A DNA stretch of 64,000 bases from a bacterium UBP8_UBA817. GTDB lineage: Bacteria > Margulisbacteria > Marinamargulisbacteria > CAMDBA01. A program made the position numbers and the translations under genes. Below the pieces are notes generated by a model, which saw only the letters and a program-made list of their open reading frames with translations, searched no databases and was not told the DNA's origin. Below, one piece after another: positions 28,478 through 37,358 of this stretch. The stretch spans positions 76,796 to 140,795 of the forward strand of contig CAMDBA010000001.1 of the NCBI GenBank assembly GCA_945888995.1. Direction: 5' to 3'. How positions within the stretch are numbered: the stretch's first letter is position 1; every line of letters starts with the position of its first letter.

Positions 28478-30559
28478 ATGCCTATTATTTATCCGATGTT
28501 GGGACGACTCCATTATTTCTACCTGAAAGTTGTACAGAGTTACTCTGAGATTGTTTTTTTACAGAATAAGGTTGTCGGCTTTATCTTACTTGGCCTCAGC
28601 TTTTTGAACCCATTTGCCGGTATCGGCGGGCTCATTGCGGTTCTATCGGCTTATTCTTTTGCGGCGCTCTTAGGGTTTAGAAAGAGATTCACGAGCGCAG
28701 GCTTTCATATTTACAACCCCCTGCTGGTCGGCTTGGCGATCGGCTCGAAATTTTCGGTAACACCTACTTCACTGCCTCTTCTTGTCATAGGTGGCGTTGT
28801 CTCATTTATCATCACACTGTCTCTTGCTCGCTTTTTGACGACGTGTTTAGACTGCCCCGTCTTAAGTTTGCCATTTTCGGCTACCACGCTGCTGATTTAT
28901 ATGGGGATGAGTCAGCTTGGTGTCTTGGGCCTTACTTCACCGCATGGTTATATTGCCCCCGATCTGAGCCCTCTTCCGTATTGGCTCACCGGCTACCTTC
29001 ACGCACTCGGCAATCTTTTTTTCTTGCCTACTATCATGGTGGGGGCTCTGATTGCCATCCTTTTGATCGCGTCTTCACGGATATTGTTTGCGCTCAGCTT
29101 TTTTGGGTATATCCTCGGGTCCTTTCTCCAAGGCTTTTATAGCGGACTACCGACCTCCGGGTTCAATGATCCTAATGGCTTTAACTATGCGCTGAGCGCC
29201 ATGGCGTTAGGCGGTGTGTTTGTCGTGCCCGGTCTTCGTTCAATCCTTATAGCCACGATCGGCGTCTGTATGACAACACTGGTCCTCAAGGCTACTAATG
29301 TTTTTCTGGCACCTTACGGGATACCGGTTTTTACGCTTCCCTTTGCGATAGTCACTCTTGCCTTTATCTCGACGATGAGTGCCGTTCGCTTTTCGGAACG
29401 CCCCCAAATCATGAAAGCGACGCCAGAGGAAACCAGGGATCATTTTAAGACTGTTACCGCGCGGTTCAGCCCAGATTTGGCCATTGCATTTCCGTTCAAT
29501 GAAAACTGGACCGTATGGCAAGGATTTGACGGGAAATGGACCCATCAAGGCCTCTGGAAATATGCGGTTGATTTCGTGATCACCGATCTGAACGGTCGGA
29601 CATATTCCGCCGACGGAACGCGGCTTGATCATTATTATTGCTACCAAAAACCAGTCTTGTCTCCCGTTCGCGGGCAGGTCATACGCGTAGTAGACTTTCT
29701 TCTCGATAATCCGATCGGAACCGTTGATACCCAAAACAACTGGGGAAATTTTGTCCTGATCCGCCACGACTCCGGCCAAATTGTTAAATTGTGTCATTTC
29801 ACCTATCAGGGGATCGGGGTAAGCGAAGGGACTCATGTGGAAGTCGGAACCTATCTCGGGTTATGCGGAAATTCTGGCTATTCACCCCAACCACATGTCC
29901 ACCTTCATGTCCAAATGACACCTGAATCAACCAGTCCGACAATTCCGTTCTGCTTTTCGGCCTATATTCATCGGGACCGTTTTTTTACCTATGCCCGACC
30001 GAATGAAGGAGAGGTAGTCCACTCCTTTCAAACACTTCCATTCTATGATCAGCTCACGACTTTTATTTTGGACGACGAATTGGACTTTGACGTTTATATG
30101 CATGGTCAAAAGGTCGATCGCACCAAAATGCGAGTGGCGATGGCGGAGGATGGGACATTCTATTTCTCGACTAAGAGCTCCAAACTCTACTTTGGGAAAT
30201 CCTCCGGAACATTTTATTGCTATCACCTCGACGGCTTTGACCCTTACCTCAGAATGCTCTATATGGCGCTACCTAAACTGCCGTTGTCGTGGGAACCCTG
30301 CCTGAAATGGTCGGATGTGCTTCCCAATTCGGTGGCACTTACACCGATCCAACGACGCTGTTGGGAATTTATGGCCCTATTGTGGCCCGGTAAAACATCT
30401 GCCGACTACTACTTTGTTTCCGAAACGGAAATCGAAGGTGTGATTCACGGCAGATTCTTGAATAAAACGCAACGAACGTATGTTCAGCTCGATCCCTATT
30501 TACGCCTGAAGTGTGTTCGATGCGATTTCGGCGAATTAAGGAGGGCCACCACTACCTAA
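28478..30559 (+). CDS. Urea-transporter domain fused to M23 (LytM-type) peptidase
   Basis: About 693 residues from ATG 28478; ATG 28439 is an alternative that overlaps the small ORF. Residues about 15-310 form a membrane channel with two half-repeats of the urea transporter family (FHIYNPLLVGLAIGSKF, then GFNYALSAMALGGVFVVPG, then YGIPVFTLPF). A linker leads to an M23 metallopeptidase domain (about 345-500). Its likely zinc ligands are in HQGLWKYAVDF and the HLH of QPHVHLHVQ, with GNSG before it. The C-terminal 190 residues are unassigned. The peptidase should face the periplasm and could act on peptidoglycan, while the channel passes urea or a similar small amide. Both roles are inferred. 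Confidence 0.82.
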   Translation: MPIIYPMLGRLHYFYLKVVQSYSEIVFLQNKVVGFILLGLSFLNPFAGIGGLIAVLSAYSFAALLGFRKRFTSAGFHIYNPLLVGLAIGSKFSVTPTSLPLLVIGGVVSFIITLSLARFLTTCLDCPVLSLPFSATTLLIYMGMSQLGVLGLTSPHGYIAPDLSPLPYWLTGYLHALGNLFFLPTIMVGALIAILLIASSRILFALSFFGYILGSFLQGFYSGLPTSGFNDPNGFNYALSAMALGGVFVVPGLRSILIATIGVCMTTLVLKATNVFLAPYGIPVFTLPFAIVTLAFISTMSAVRFSERPQIMKATPEETRDHFKTVTARFSPDLAIAFPFNENWTVWQGFDGKWTHQGLWKYAVDFVITDLNGRTYSADGTRLDHYYCYQKPVLSPVRGQVIRVVDFLLDNPIGTVDTQNNWGNFVLIRHDSGQIVKLCHFTYQGIGVSEGTHVEVGTYLGLCGNSGYSPQPHVHLHVQMTPESTSPTIPFCFSAYIHRDRFFTYARPNEGEVVHSFQTLPFYDQLTTFILDDELDFDVYMHGQKVDRTKMRVAMAEDGTFYFSTKSSKLYFGKSSGTFYCYHLDGFDPYLRMLYMALPKLPLSWEPCLKWSDVLPNSVALTPIQRRCWEFMALLWPGKTSADYYFVSETEIEGVIHGRFLNKTQRTYVQLDPYLRLKCVRCDFGELRRATTT

Positions 30560-30607
30560 AAAAAGCACGAAAAAACGTCTCAATTATCATTCGAAAGGAG
30601 AAAAAAC

Positions 30608-31456
30608 ATGATTAAAGAATTTGGAATTAGACTCGCAACCTTACTCATCGTTGCCACTGTTTGGTGTCCTGCTGCGTCGTATGCGCTGAGTATGACGACT
30701 GCTGCTTACTATATTCCCAGCACCTATACGACCTCAGCCAAGGCAAATACAAACGTCGGCGGCTTTTACGGGTTTTTCGGTCAGGACCAGCACGCTTTGG
30801 AGATTGGATTTGACCAAATTACGTTGGCCTCAACCGGTGCCGCCGTTCAACATAATTACCTCGGCATTTACACCTATTACATGCCGACTTCCGCCTATAA
30901 GATCGGCTATCTTCGGATTAACACTCCGACCGACTTTGCCAATATGGTGCTAGTTGGGGGTGAGTGGGATACCTACAATTCTTACGGCTATAAAGACTGG
31001 TCGGCAGGCTTGGACGTCTACACGTCATTTTATAACCTCACAACCGGGCGACCTCTTCTTATCCAAGGGACGCCCTCGTATACGAAACACTTTCAAGCCT
31101 TTGATTTACCGGGATCATTTGAATTCAATCCTAAATTGAATATCGAGTACAACCTCGGCCAACGTCGGTTCTACAACAATGCGGAACTTGCCATGAAGTA
31201 CTACATGAACCCTGCTTGGACCTTTGGTGTCCGCTATTGGACCGGAGAATCAGTTTACGGTGTATCAAATGGTGGATTTGTCGTGAACAATACCGATGAC
31301 GTGGTCAAACAAGGATACGCAATCAACGCAACCTATGCGATCACGCCACAGTTGTCGACGGTTCTGTCGTATCAATCGAATACGATGTCAAATTCGGCCA
31401 TCTTGGGAGACTTTAGTCAAAACAAGATCTCATACATGCTCATGTACAACTGGTAG
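30608..31456 (+). CDS. Outer-membrane beta-barrel protein
   Basis: A 282-residue exported protein. The signal peptide (IRLATLLIVATVWCPAASYA) ends near residue 27. The mature part alternates short amphipathic beta strands rich in Tyr, Gly and Thr, such as VQHNYLGIYTYYM and GFYGFFG, and ends in YMLMYNW, an aromatic C-terminus typical of barrels inserted by BAM. No named family was recognised; the pairing with the next TPR gene recalls YaiO-type modules. GAAAGGAGAAAAAAC precedes ATG 30608. It probably serves as a pore or anchor for this island. Confidence 0.72.
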   Translation: MIKEFGIRLATLLIVATVWCPAASYALSMTTAAYYIPSTYTTSAKANTNVGGFYGFFGQDQHALEIGFDQITLASTGAAVQHNYLGIYTYYMPTSAYKIGYLRINTPTDFANMVLVGGEWDTYNSYGYKDWSAGLDVYTSFYNLTTGRPLLIQGTPSYTKHFQAFDLPGSFEFNPKLNIEYNLGQRRFYNNAELAMKYYMNPAWTFGVRYWTGESVYGVSNGGFVVNNTDDVVKQGYAINATYAITPQLSTVLSYQSNTMSNSAILGDFSQNKISYMLMYNW

Positions 31457-31494
31457 AAATTTTAGAAAATTTTTAGAAGGAGACCTATTCAATC

Positions 31495-32205
31495 ATGAAA
31501 TATCTTATACTATGTTTATTAATCGGAGGCATGGGCCTAAGTATTCCGGCCCATGCAGTACTTAGCTCAGCTGACATCCAAGGTGCTTATTTAAAATCCT
31601 ATGACGCTGAGAAAAAAGGGAAATTGGACGACGCGGTCAAAGCCCTGGAGTCTGTTACAAAGGACTATCCCAACGGTTACACTCTCAACCTTCGCCTGGC
31701 TTATTTGAATTATAAGAACAAAAAGCACCCAGCTGCTTTGGAAAATTATGACAAGGCAAACCAAGCTCTACCTTACTCCCTTGATCCAAAGCTAGGTAAA
31801 ATGGTAGTTCTTGGCACCCAAGAGCGCTATGCGGACGTCGAAGCTGTGGGATATCAGGTTTTAAACCTGGACTACCTTAACTATTCAGGAAACCTTCGGT
31901 TGGCCTATGCATTAAGAATGCAAAAGAAGTATGACATTGCCGAAAAGGTCGCTTTGAAGATGTTGAGTTTGTACCCTGTCGATATTTCGTTCTTAACGGA
32001 ATATGGCATTCTGCTCTACCTCAAGGATCTTCAAAAATCCAAGAACGTCTTTCAAGACATCTTGATCTTAGATCCTAACAATACGGCGGCAAAAGACTAT
32101 ATCAAGCTCATCGACAAGCTTCTCACGCCGAGCTCGAGTGCAGCAGTGCCAGTTGCAAAACCGGCTGAAGCGACATCTGCTTTCTCCGGAAAAATTAAAA
32201 AATAA
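31495..32205 (+). CDS. Periplasmic tetratricopeptide-repeat protein
   Basis: A 236-residue protein with a clear signal peptide (YLILCLLIGGMGLSIPAHA, cut near residue 21). The mature part has about five helical repeats of TPR type, for example AVKALESVTKDYPNGYTLNL, LRLAYALRMQKKYDIAEKVA and TEYGILLYLKDL. It ends in a Pro/Ala-rich tail. TPR domains bind partner proteins, so it likely scaffolds the adjacent barrel or the M23 peptidase in the periplasm. AGAAGGAG lies about 10 bases before ATG 31495. Confidence 0.75.
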   Translation: MKYLILCLLIGGMGLSIPAHAVLSSADIQGAYLKSYDAEKKGKLDDAVKALESVTKDYPNGYTLNLRLAYLNYKNKKHPAALENYDKANQALPYSLDPKLGKMVVLGTQERYADVEAVGYQVLNLDYLNYSGNLRLAYALRMQKKYDIAEKVALKMLSLYPVDISFLTEYGILLYLKDLQKSKNVFQDILILDPNNTAAKDYIKLIDKLLTPSSSAAVPVAKPAEATSAFSGKIKK

Positions 32206-32224
32206 GATTGGGGTTAGGTTCCAT

Positions 32225-34900
32225 ATGGACGCGTTTGACCTACATTATCATCGATTAGAAATATGGAACCTGCTGGCGAAGGAGCTTGAGCTCAACGCCA
32301 GCGACACCCTTGATTCGATCTTAACCGAACTCCGGTCCATCGAACGCTATTGGGCGTTTCCCGGACCGGAGGTTCTCGACAAAATCGCGACCTATTATGA
32401 GCAAGACAGTATTTATAGGCTTGGGCAATTGGTTACAAATATCATCTCAATGCTGTCATCTCAGTCCTACCGATACCGGACATTTGCCCCATTCTCTACT
32501 CCACTTTCACTATTGGATAAGCCCATCCTGGTGGAATCTCCCGATACGCCTCCCGACACTTTTTCAGAACGGCCCAAGAGACCGTATTTCGAGGTCCTCA
32601 TCGTCCATACGGATCACTCAGCGTATGAGACACGTTTTCGAAAAACACTTCACGAGCTTCAAGGCGAGCATGACGAATTCTTGTATGAACCGATCTTTGT
32701 CACCAGCGCCGGAGACGCCCTCACCGCTGTGATGTGCAATCCGATGATTCAGGCTTGTGTGATTTTTGAAAATATTGGACCCGATGATCCGACGTGTCAT
32801 GTTCTGGCACAGGACTATCGCAAGTTTTTACCAGCATATGAGACGCCCCATCTCGCTCACTCCACCGCGGCTCTCGGAAAAGTACTCCGCGACCTCCGAC
32901 CGGAACTGGATCTTTACTATATGGCCGAAACCGCCTCTCATCAACTCGATGAGACGATTCGCAGTCGGTTTGACCGGGTCTTCCATGCATCCAGCGTTTT
33001 ACAAGATTTACATGCTCACCTTTTAAACGGCATCCGTGAACGTTTCTCAACCCCGTTTTTTCACGCGCTTCAGGCCTATAGCCGCAAGCCCGCTGGGGTT
33101 TTTCATGCATTACCGATCTCCCGTGCGAATTCGCTGCATGACTCGGCATGGACGCAGGACATGCTTCATTTTTACGGGCGCAATATATTTATGGCGGAGA
33201 CGTCGGCTACGTTGGGGGGACTCGACTCCCTCCTTGATCCTAAAGGCTGCCTTAAACAATCGATCGAGCTGGCGGCCCGAACCTTTTCTGCCGATAAAAC
33301 CTATTTTGTCACCAACGGTACGTCCACCGCAAACAAGATCGTGTTACAGGCGACGTTATGCCCGGGCGACATTGTATTGCTTGCATCCGAGAGTCATAAA
33401 TCGATTCCCTACGGTCTTTTGCTCTGCGATGTTATCCCCATTTTTCTAGAATCCTATCCTATCTGCACACATGATTTATCCGGTGCCGTGAGCTGTGACC
33501 GGATCAAAGACGTCTTGCTCGACCTAAAACGTCAAGGCCTACTTTCACGTGTAAAACTGATCTCTCTGACGAATTCGACCTTTGACGGCATTCTTTATAA
33601 TGTCAAAAAATTTATGATGGAAATTCTCGCAATTAAGCCGGATATTATTTTTCACTGGGATGAGGCCTGGTTTGCCTATGGTGGGTTTAATCCCCTTTAT
33701 CACCACCGAACGGCTATGAATTCGACAAATCGGCTCAAGCAACAGTTTAAGGACCCTGCCTACCAAGCCTTTTTCGACGTATGGAATGCCCGCTTTTCTC
33801 AGCTCGACCCGACTTCACGCAGCACCTGGGACCAACCGCTTTTTCCTGATCCCAGCCAAGTAAAACTGCGCGTATATGTCACACAATCGACTCATAAGAC
33901 TCTTTCTGCGTTTCGGCAGGGATCGATGATTCATATAATAGATGATGCTTTTGAGGCTCCCCGGTTTGTTGAATCCTACCGGATGCATACTTCAACTTCA
34001 CCGAACTATCAGATTTTGGCTTCACTCGATATCGGACGGCGCCAGGTCGCATTGGATGGTTTTGAACTGGTTAAAAAAGCCGTTTATATCGCCTCAAAAA
34101 TTCGCTGCAGTATTCGAGAATCCGAGACTCTACAGCGTTATTTCACTCTATTGGAAGACCATGACCTCGTTCCCGAAGCTCATTTTTCACGCGATTGTGT
34201 GAAGGCACCTTCCGGTGAATACGCAAGGCTCTTTAGCCGCTGGCAGGACCAAGACTTTGTGGTCGATCCCACGAGGATCACCTTAGACATTCGCAAGACG
34301 GGCATGTCAGGACCTAGTTTTAGAGAATTGTTGGCTACTCGTTACAACCTTCAGGTCAACAAGACCTCTCGCTTTACGGTTTTATTTATCGTAAATATCG
34401 GGTCTAATCAGGCATCTGCTGAGTATTTGGTGAGGATTTTACGTGAAATCGCCGCCACCCTATCCACAGCTCCCGCCGATCATAGCGCCGCCGCTCTACA
34501 CACCGCGGCATTAAGCCAAAGTCGCAAGTTCTACTCTGCATTTCGGGCATTCGGAACCGAGTCCTGGCAAGGTGTCTACCTCCGAGATGCCTATTATCAA
34601 GCCTACCAAACTGACGCAACCGAGCATATACTTCTTGACCAGGATGCGCTCCTTATTCCTTTTGGCGATGCTCCGCTTATATCCGCCGGATTTGTCACGC
34701 CATACCCGCCGGGATACCCTATTCTTGTCCCAGGGCAGATCGTCACCTTGGACATTCTTGAGTATCTGATGAGCCTCCAAACACCCGAAATTCACGGTTA
34801 TATCCCGAGTGAGGGACTAAAAGTATTCAAACCTAGCTATCTTGCCACCTTAAAACAGAAAGTCGAAAGTAATGCCATCATCACCCCCATTTCCTCTTAA
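32225..34900 (+). CDS. Group III PLP decarboxylase (Orn/Lys/Arg type)
   Basis: An 891-residue, probably cytoplasmic enzyme from ATG 32225; an earlier ATG (32138) inside the TPR gene is less likely. An N-terminal region of about 100 residues is followed by a receiver-like wing domain (YFEVLIVHTDHSAYETRF). The PLP fold has FVTNGTSTANK, the cofactor Asp in HWDEAWFAYGG, and the Schiff-base Lys558 in TQSTHKTLSAFRQGS. The C-terminal domain ends GYIPSEG...VFKPSYL. The fold matches acid-inducible arginine, lysine and ornithine decarboxylases, but it is 130-180 residues longer. The product would be agmatine, cadaverine or putrescine; sequence alone does not tell which. The substrate could also differ. 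Confidence 0.85.
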   Translation: MDAFDLHYHRLEIWNLLAKELELNASDTLDSILTELRSIERYWAFPGPEVLDKIATYYEQDSIYRLGQLVTNIISMLSSQSYRYRTFAPFSTPLSLLDKPILVESPDTPPDTFSERPKRPYFEVLIVHTDHSAYETRFRKTLHELQGEHDEFLYEPIFVTSAGDALTAVMCNPMIQACVIFENIGPDDPTCHVLAQDYRKFLPAYETPHLAHSTAALGKVLRDLRPELDLYYMAETASHQLDETIRSRFDRVFHASSVLQDLHAHLLNGIRERFSTPFFHALQAYSRKPAGVFHALPISRANSLHDSAWTQDMLHFYGRNIFMAETSATLGGLDSLLDPKGCLKQSIELAARTFSADKTYFVTNGTSTANKIVLQATLCPGDIVLLASESHKSIPYGLLLCDVIPIFLESYPICTHDLSGAVSCDRIKDVLLDLKRQGLLSRVKLISLTNSTFDGILYNVKKFMMEILAIKPDIIFHWDEAWFAYGGFNPLYHHRTAMNSTNRLKQQFKDPAYQAFFDVWNARFSQLDPTSRSTWDQPLFPDPSQVKLRVYVTQSTHKTLSAFRQGSMIHIIDDAFEAPRFVESYRMHTSTSPNYQILASLDIGRRQVALDGFELVKKAVYIASKIRCSIRESETLQRYFTLLEDHDLVPEAHFSRDCVKAPSGEYARLFSRWQDQDFVVDPTRITLDIRKTGMSGPSFRELLATRYNLQVNKTSRFTVLFIVNIGSNQASAEYLVRILREIAATLSTAPADHSAAALHTAALSQSRKFYSAFRAFGTESWQGVYLRDAYYQAYQTDATEHILLDQDALLIPFGDAPLISAGFVTPYPPGYPILVPGQIVTLDILEYLMSLQTPEIHGYIPSEGLKVFKPSYLATLKQKVESNAIITPISS

Positions 34901-36374
34901 AAGTTTCCGGCAAATCAAGACCTACTGGGCGAAGAACCGCGTGCCGTTCTATTTTATCAGCGGGACAGTTTTTAATCTCATGAATTTCGATCAATGGGTT
35001 CGACGGTTTACATTTATCCCATTTATTGATGTGGATGATGCTCGCAATAGAGCCGTATTCTGTCCCGACACACAGGGCTTTACGATGTTCCGATCTTCGG
35101 AAGAGTTGGTGAAATACCTGCTCGGACATAAGTCCGTTATAGAAAAAATCGCCCGGGATCGCCGTGGTTTGCCTGAATCGGAGAAAAAGAGTCAAGCCTT
35201 GTTTCTGTTTTTTGACTCAGAAGTCGAGGAGATCTGTGCCCAACTGGGAATAAATCGCTGTATGTCTGGGCATAAAATTTCAAAAATGCTAGACAACAAA
35301 ATCGTCACCACTCAACTCGGTAATAAAGTCGGGGTGAAAAGCGTTCCAAATGTTCTGGCTCACGTCGATAGCTATAAAACCTTAAAACGTTTGGCCCAGA
35401 TCCACCACCTCAGTGACGCGCTTGTGGTCCAAACTGCATACGGAGATTCGGGTAAAACCACCTACTTCATCCAAAACGAAGACGACTATAACCACTATCG
35501 CACTTATATCGAACGTGAATCTCAAGTCAAAGTTATGAAGCGTATTTCATGTTCTAGCCTTGCGATTGAAGCGTGTGCAACACGGTGTGGAACGTTTGTA
35601 GGGCCTTTAATGGGAGAGCTGATCGGGGTTCCGTCTTTGACACCTTTTAAGGGAGGATGGTGCGGCAATGATACGAATCCTCGTTTATTTTCCGATGAGA
35701 TACGGACCCAGGCGCAAGCGATGACGGTTCGCCTTGGCAATGCCCTATACAAAAAAGGATATAAGGGATGCTTCGAGGTCGACTATTTAATCGATCGGGA
35801 ATCCGGAGAGCTTTATCTCGGAGAGTTAAACCCTCGGATCAGCGGCATCACTGCTTTAACGACTTTCTCTGCAAAAGCGCCCGACATGCTTCCGCTTTTT
35901 CTCTTTCATCTGATGGAGCACACAGACGTTGAGTTTGACCTTGATCCTGAACTATTCAATAAAATCACCCGTCATCGCGCCAGTCTTAGCGGCGGGGGCC
36001 AACTAATCTATAAATATACCGGGCATGATCTTAAGATGATCGACTCAGCGCCAGTCTCTGGTGTTTATCAACTCGATGAAAAGGGCATGCTTATTCTTAA
36101 GACAGAAAGTACAAAACGAGAAGAGGCCGTAGGCCATAACGAGGTTTTTTTAATGCGGCTAATGAAAGAAGGCGAGTATGCATATAAAGGGTGTGATTTG
36201 GCCATTTTGTTCGTCAATACACCTCTCTTAGGGCCGAAATTTGGTCTTACTCCCGCCGCAAGGCGTTGGATTTCAGCTGTAAAAATGGCTTATCAAATCC
36301 GCCCCCTTACCCTCGAAGAACAGGCCATAGTCGACCGTTACACCAACCCCGGTGTCAGGCTTAAAGGAGGTTAG
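34872..36374 (+). CDS. ATP-grasp ligase
   Basis: A 500-residue ATP-grasp enzyme, likely forming an amide, ester or thioester bond from a carboxylate and ATP through an acyl phosphate. An N-terminal pre-ATP-grasp part (1-120) leads to the lid and nucleotide domains (KISKMLDNKIVTTQLGNKVG, then VVQTAYGDSGKTTYFI). The metal-binding end is GCFEVDYLIDRES followed by YLGELNPRISG. The last 130 residues are unassigned. It resembles biotin-carboxylase-fold ligases, but no biotin carboxylase partners are nearby. It overlaps the decarboxylase by 29 bases, so the two are coupled. An amine acceptor from the decarboxylase is plausible but inferred. Confidence 0.8.
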   Translation: MPSSPPFPLKSFRQIKTYWAKNRVPFYFISGTVFNLMNFDQWVRRFTFIPFIDVDDARNRAVFCPDTQGFTMFRSSEELVKYLLGHKSVIEKIARDRRGLPESEKKSQALFLFFDSEVEEICAQLGINRCMSGHKISKMLDNKIVTTQLGNKVGVKSVPNVLAHVDSYKTLKRLAQIHHLSDALVVQTAYGDSGKTTYFIQNEDDYNHYRTYIERESQVKVMKRISCSSLAIEACATRCGTFVGPLMGELIGVPSLTPFKGGWCGNDTNPRLFSDEIRTQAQAMTVRLGNALYKKGYKGCFEVDYLIDRESGELYLGELNPRISGITALTTFSAKAPDMLPLFLFHLMEHTDVEFDLDPELFNKITRHRASLSGGGQLIYKYTGHDLKMIDSAPVSGVYQLDEKGMLILKTESTKREEAVGHNEVFLMRLMKEGEYAYKGCDLAILFVNTPLLGPKFGLTPAARRWISAVKMAYQIRPLTLEEQAIVDRYTNPGVRLKGG

Positions 36375-36377
36375 GTG

Positions 36378-37358
36378 ATGACATCAGGATTACATAAACG
36401 GTTTCGATCTGTTTCGGAAGTGCACCCGAATCAGCAATGGGAACACCTCTACCAGGCCTCAAAGTCTCACTATATTCAGTGGTTCTTAAAAGAAGGGGAG
36501 TTTAACCGTCCGAGTTATCGTGAGTGTGCCCGGGCTTTGGAGACCTATATGCCGGAACTCGTGCCGATGTGGAAGCACTTGGTCACTCTGTCCGGTGGCG
36601 GAGATCTTAATGCGCGGATGTTGAGTTTGTATTGTCATACACCTTTTGCATCTGGATGTTCCCAGGCCGTCTGGACACGGTATCAGCCAATTTTAGTCCG
36701 GAATTATGACTACGATATTAACAAATGTGAAGGCCTTATTTTGAAGAGCCGTTGGCATGATACGGAGGTCATCGGGTCAACAGATTGTCTATGGGGAATT
36801 TTGGATGGCATGAATGCCCATGGACTTGCGGGGTCGCTATCATTTGGCGGACGTGATGAGATCGGTGCGGGGTTTGCCATCTCTCTGATCCTCCGCTATG
36901 TTCTGGAATTTTGCAAAACGACCGAAGAGGCAATCGCTGCGCTTTGCCGAATCCCGTCTCATATGGCATATAACGTGACGCTTTTAGATGCGAATTCACA
37001 CGTTACAACCGTGGAGATTTCGCCTATGGGCCCACCTGAAATCACCAATCATCCTGTTTCAGTGAACCATCAGGGCGAGTTTGAGCTCACCGAGTACACG
37101 AAGTTCTGTCGATCTTACGAACGGGAACAAGTTTTATATGACCGGCTCTACGACCCTTCGATCACACTCGAGTCTTTTGTGAACGGGTTCGAATACGCCC
37201 CGCTTCGCGTGACCGAATACGGACAGGGGCTTGGTACATTATATACCGCCGTCTACAACCCATCGTTACGTGCAATGGAATATCGGTGGCCCAACCACAA
37301 ACGGCTCTACCAATCTTTTAACGCGTTTGACGAGGGAGAAGTCGACGTTCGGTATTAA
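36378..37358 (+). CDS. C45-type Ntn hydrolase / acyltransferase
   Basis: A 326-residue protein from ATG 36378 (GGAGG seven bases upstream); GTG 36375 is an alternative. It follows the acyl-CoA:6-aminopenicillanate acyltransferase/choloylglycine hydrolase plan. A candidate nucleophile Cys94 lies in ASGCSQAVW, followed by the family's LVRNYDYD. A GMNAHGLAGSLSFGG strand and LCRIPSHMAYNVTLLD follow, and the C-terminus holds GTLYTAVYNP. Such enzymes cut themselves before the Cys and then hydrolyse or transfer acyl groups on amide bonds. If maturation occurs here, about 93 residues form the small chain. No signal peptide is visible. It is the last gene of the island. Confidence 0.8.
   Translation: MTSGLHKRFRSVSEVHPNQQWEHLYQASKSHYIQWFLKEGEFNRPSYRECARALETYMPELVPMWKHLVTLSGGGDLNARMLSLYCHTPFASGCSQAVWTRYQPILVRNYDYDINKCEGLILKSRWHDTEVIGSTDCLWGILDGMNAHGLAGSLSFGGRDEIGAGFAISLILRYVLEFCKTTEEAIAALCRIPSHMAYNVTLLDANSHVTTVEISPMGPPEITNHPVSVNHQGEFELTEYTKFCRSYEREQVLYDRLYDPSITLESFVNGFEYAPLRVTEYGQGLGTLYTAVYNPSLRAMEYRWPNHKRLYQSFNAFDEGEVDVRY

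Noticed and set aside
29240-29836. 198-codon frame opposite the urea-transporter/M23 gene
   Set aside because: The plus-strand protein has clear family motifs; the antisense frame has none and is an overlap artefact.
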